Below are positions 63,443 to 64,000 of a stretch of DNA of 64,000 bases, one piece after another (position 1 is the stretch's first letter; every line of letters begins with the position of its first letter). The translations under genes were made by a program, and so were the position numbers. Source of the stretch: Ciona savignyi. Lineage: Eukaryota > Chordata > Ascidiacea > Phlebobranchia > Cionidae. The notes below the pieces were generated by a model. It ran no database searches. It worked only from the letters and a program-made list of their open reading frames with translations, and was not told the DNA's origin. Where the stretch lies: assembly GCA_000149265.1 (NCBI GenBank), contig CH003228.1:2189801-2253800 (forward strand). Direction: 5' to 3'.

Positions 63443-64000
63443 CTTGGGAAATGAAAACAATATTATACAGCATAAACATACAGGACTAGTTTCTTTTCCA
63501 ACAAAGTCTTTATGTGAAGGATAAGAATTAAGAACGAACGTCCTGACCAGACAGGTGCCTATTTTTATCTTCACCAAGACGATTGGGCATTGCCACACAA
63601 TTTTCTTATTGGACAAATCAACTCATAGAAAATCACTTACATGATCTTAATCCAGTGTATCCTCAAATAGTACAATTTAAAACTTATCTTCCAATAAACA
63701 AACGAACACCATACTGCAAAAGCTTGAAATGCCGACGGTAGACACACATTTTAGTGACTGACAGAGTCGACACACAAGATTAGTTTATGAAATAAAAACA
63801 AAGGTTCTTTTTCACTGGCAAATATGTTTTACGGGATATTGCATGGCAGTTAACCAATTGTTACAAAATTCACCACAAAAAGAGATATTCTTATACAAAT
63901 CATTTTCGATTCTAGATTCTTTGGGATTCTGAAATTCTAATTTCTCTGAAATGTAACTTAAGAGCAAAAGAAAGTACAATATTTTTCACTATAATTAGGA
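63443..64000. other. Upstream part of the unrecognised gene
   Basis: Probably intron of the minus-strand gene. A GTAAGT donor on the minus strand near 63640 suggests a further small exon just upstream of it, but I could not fix its frame. Nothing else is recognised. Confidence 0.3.

Noticed and set aside
1-64000. Virus-like elements, retroelement proteins, CRISPR arrays or bacterial operons
   Set aside because: No reverse transcriptase, integrase, capsid, envelope or polymerase motifs, no long terminal repeats, and no regularly spaced repeats were seen.

Overview
The window looks like nuclear DNA of a solitary ascidian of the Ciona type. It is AT-rich and eukaryotic, with small exons, GT-AG introns that are often only 50-500 bp, and many copies of a tRNA-headed SINE ending in TATCC repeats, as described from Ciona. 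Its proteins are animal orthologues (DCAF7, GORAB, RGS22, SLC10A2-like, ACE). The species call is an inference; no database was searched. I saw no bacterial, viral or retroviral genes and no CRISPR array.

Layout. 1-5.1 kb: mostly non-coding, with one hAT-type MITE (1594-1837) and a small seven-helix membrane protein gene on the minus strand (2827-3683). 5.1-25.9 kb: three head-to-tail copies of a secreted, single-domain angiotensin-converting enzyme (ACE) gene. Each has 15 coding exons of identical lengths and encodes 720 aa. The spacers are also duplicated, and one SINE shared by only two of the spacers orders the duplications. 26-27.6 kb: doubled, decaying spacer remnants ending at a 15-bp minisatellite. 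28.0-31.3 kb: DCAF7/WDR68 (minus, 8 exons). 32.4-33.45 kb: an intronless GORAB, divergent from DCAF7. 33.59-33.77 kb: a second hAT MITE. 34.0-50.0 kb: RGS22 (minus, at least 34 coding exons), starting with a GC-AG intron and carrying in one intron a MITE with a SINE nested inside it. 52.2-61.5 kb: two tandem SLC10 sodium/bile-acid-type symporter genes with matching introns. 62.4-63.4 kb: the 3' exons of an unrecognised minus-strand gene that probably runs off the window.

How the genes relate. The only evident functional clusters are the two tandem families: ACE x3 (secreted peptidase) and SLC10 x2 (membrane transport). DCAF7 and GORAB are housekeeping genes placed head to head. RGS22 is a multi-RGS signalling scaffold. 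The most interesting points are the ACE array (dibasic pro-region sites next to the catalytic domain, an altered substrate-pocket position in all copies and a second one in copy B), the order of duplication read from the SINE, and the nested transposons with intact target-site duplications.
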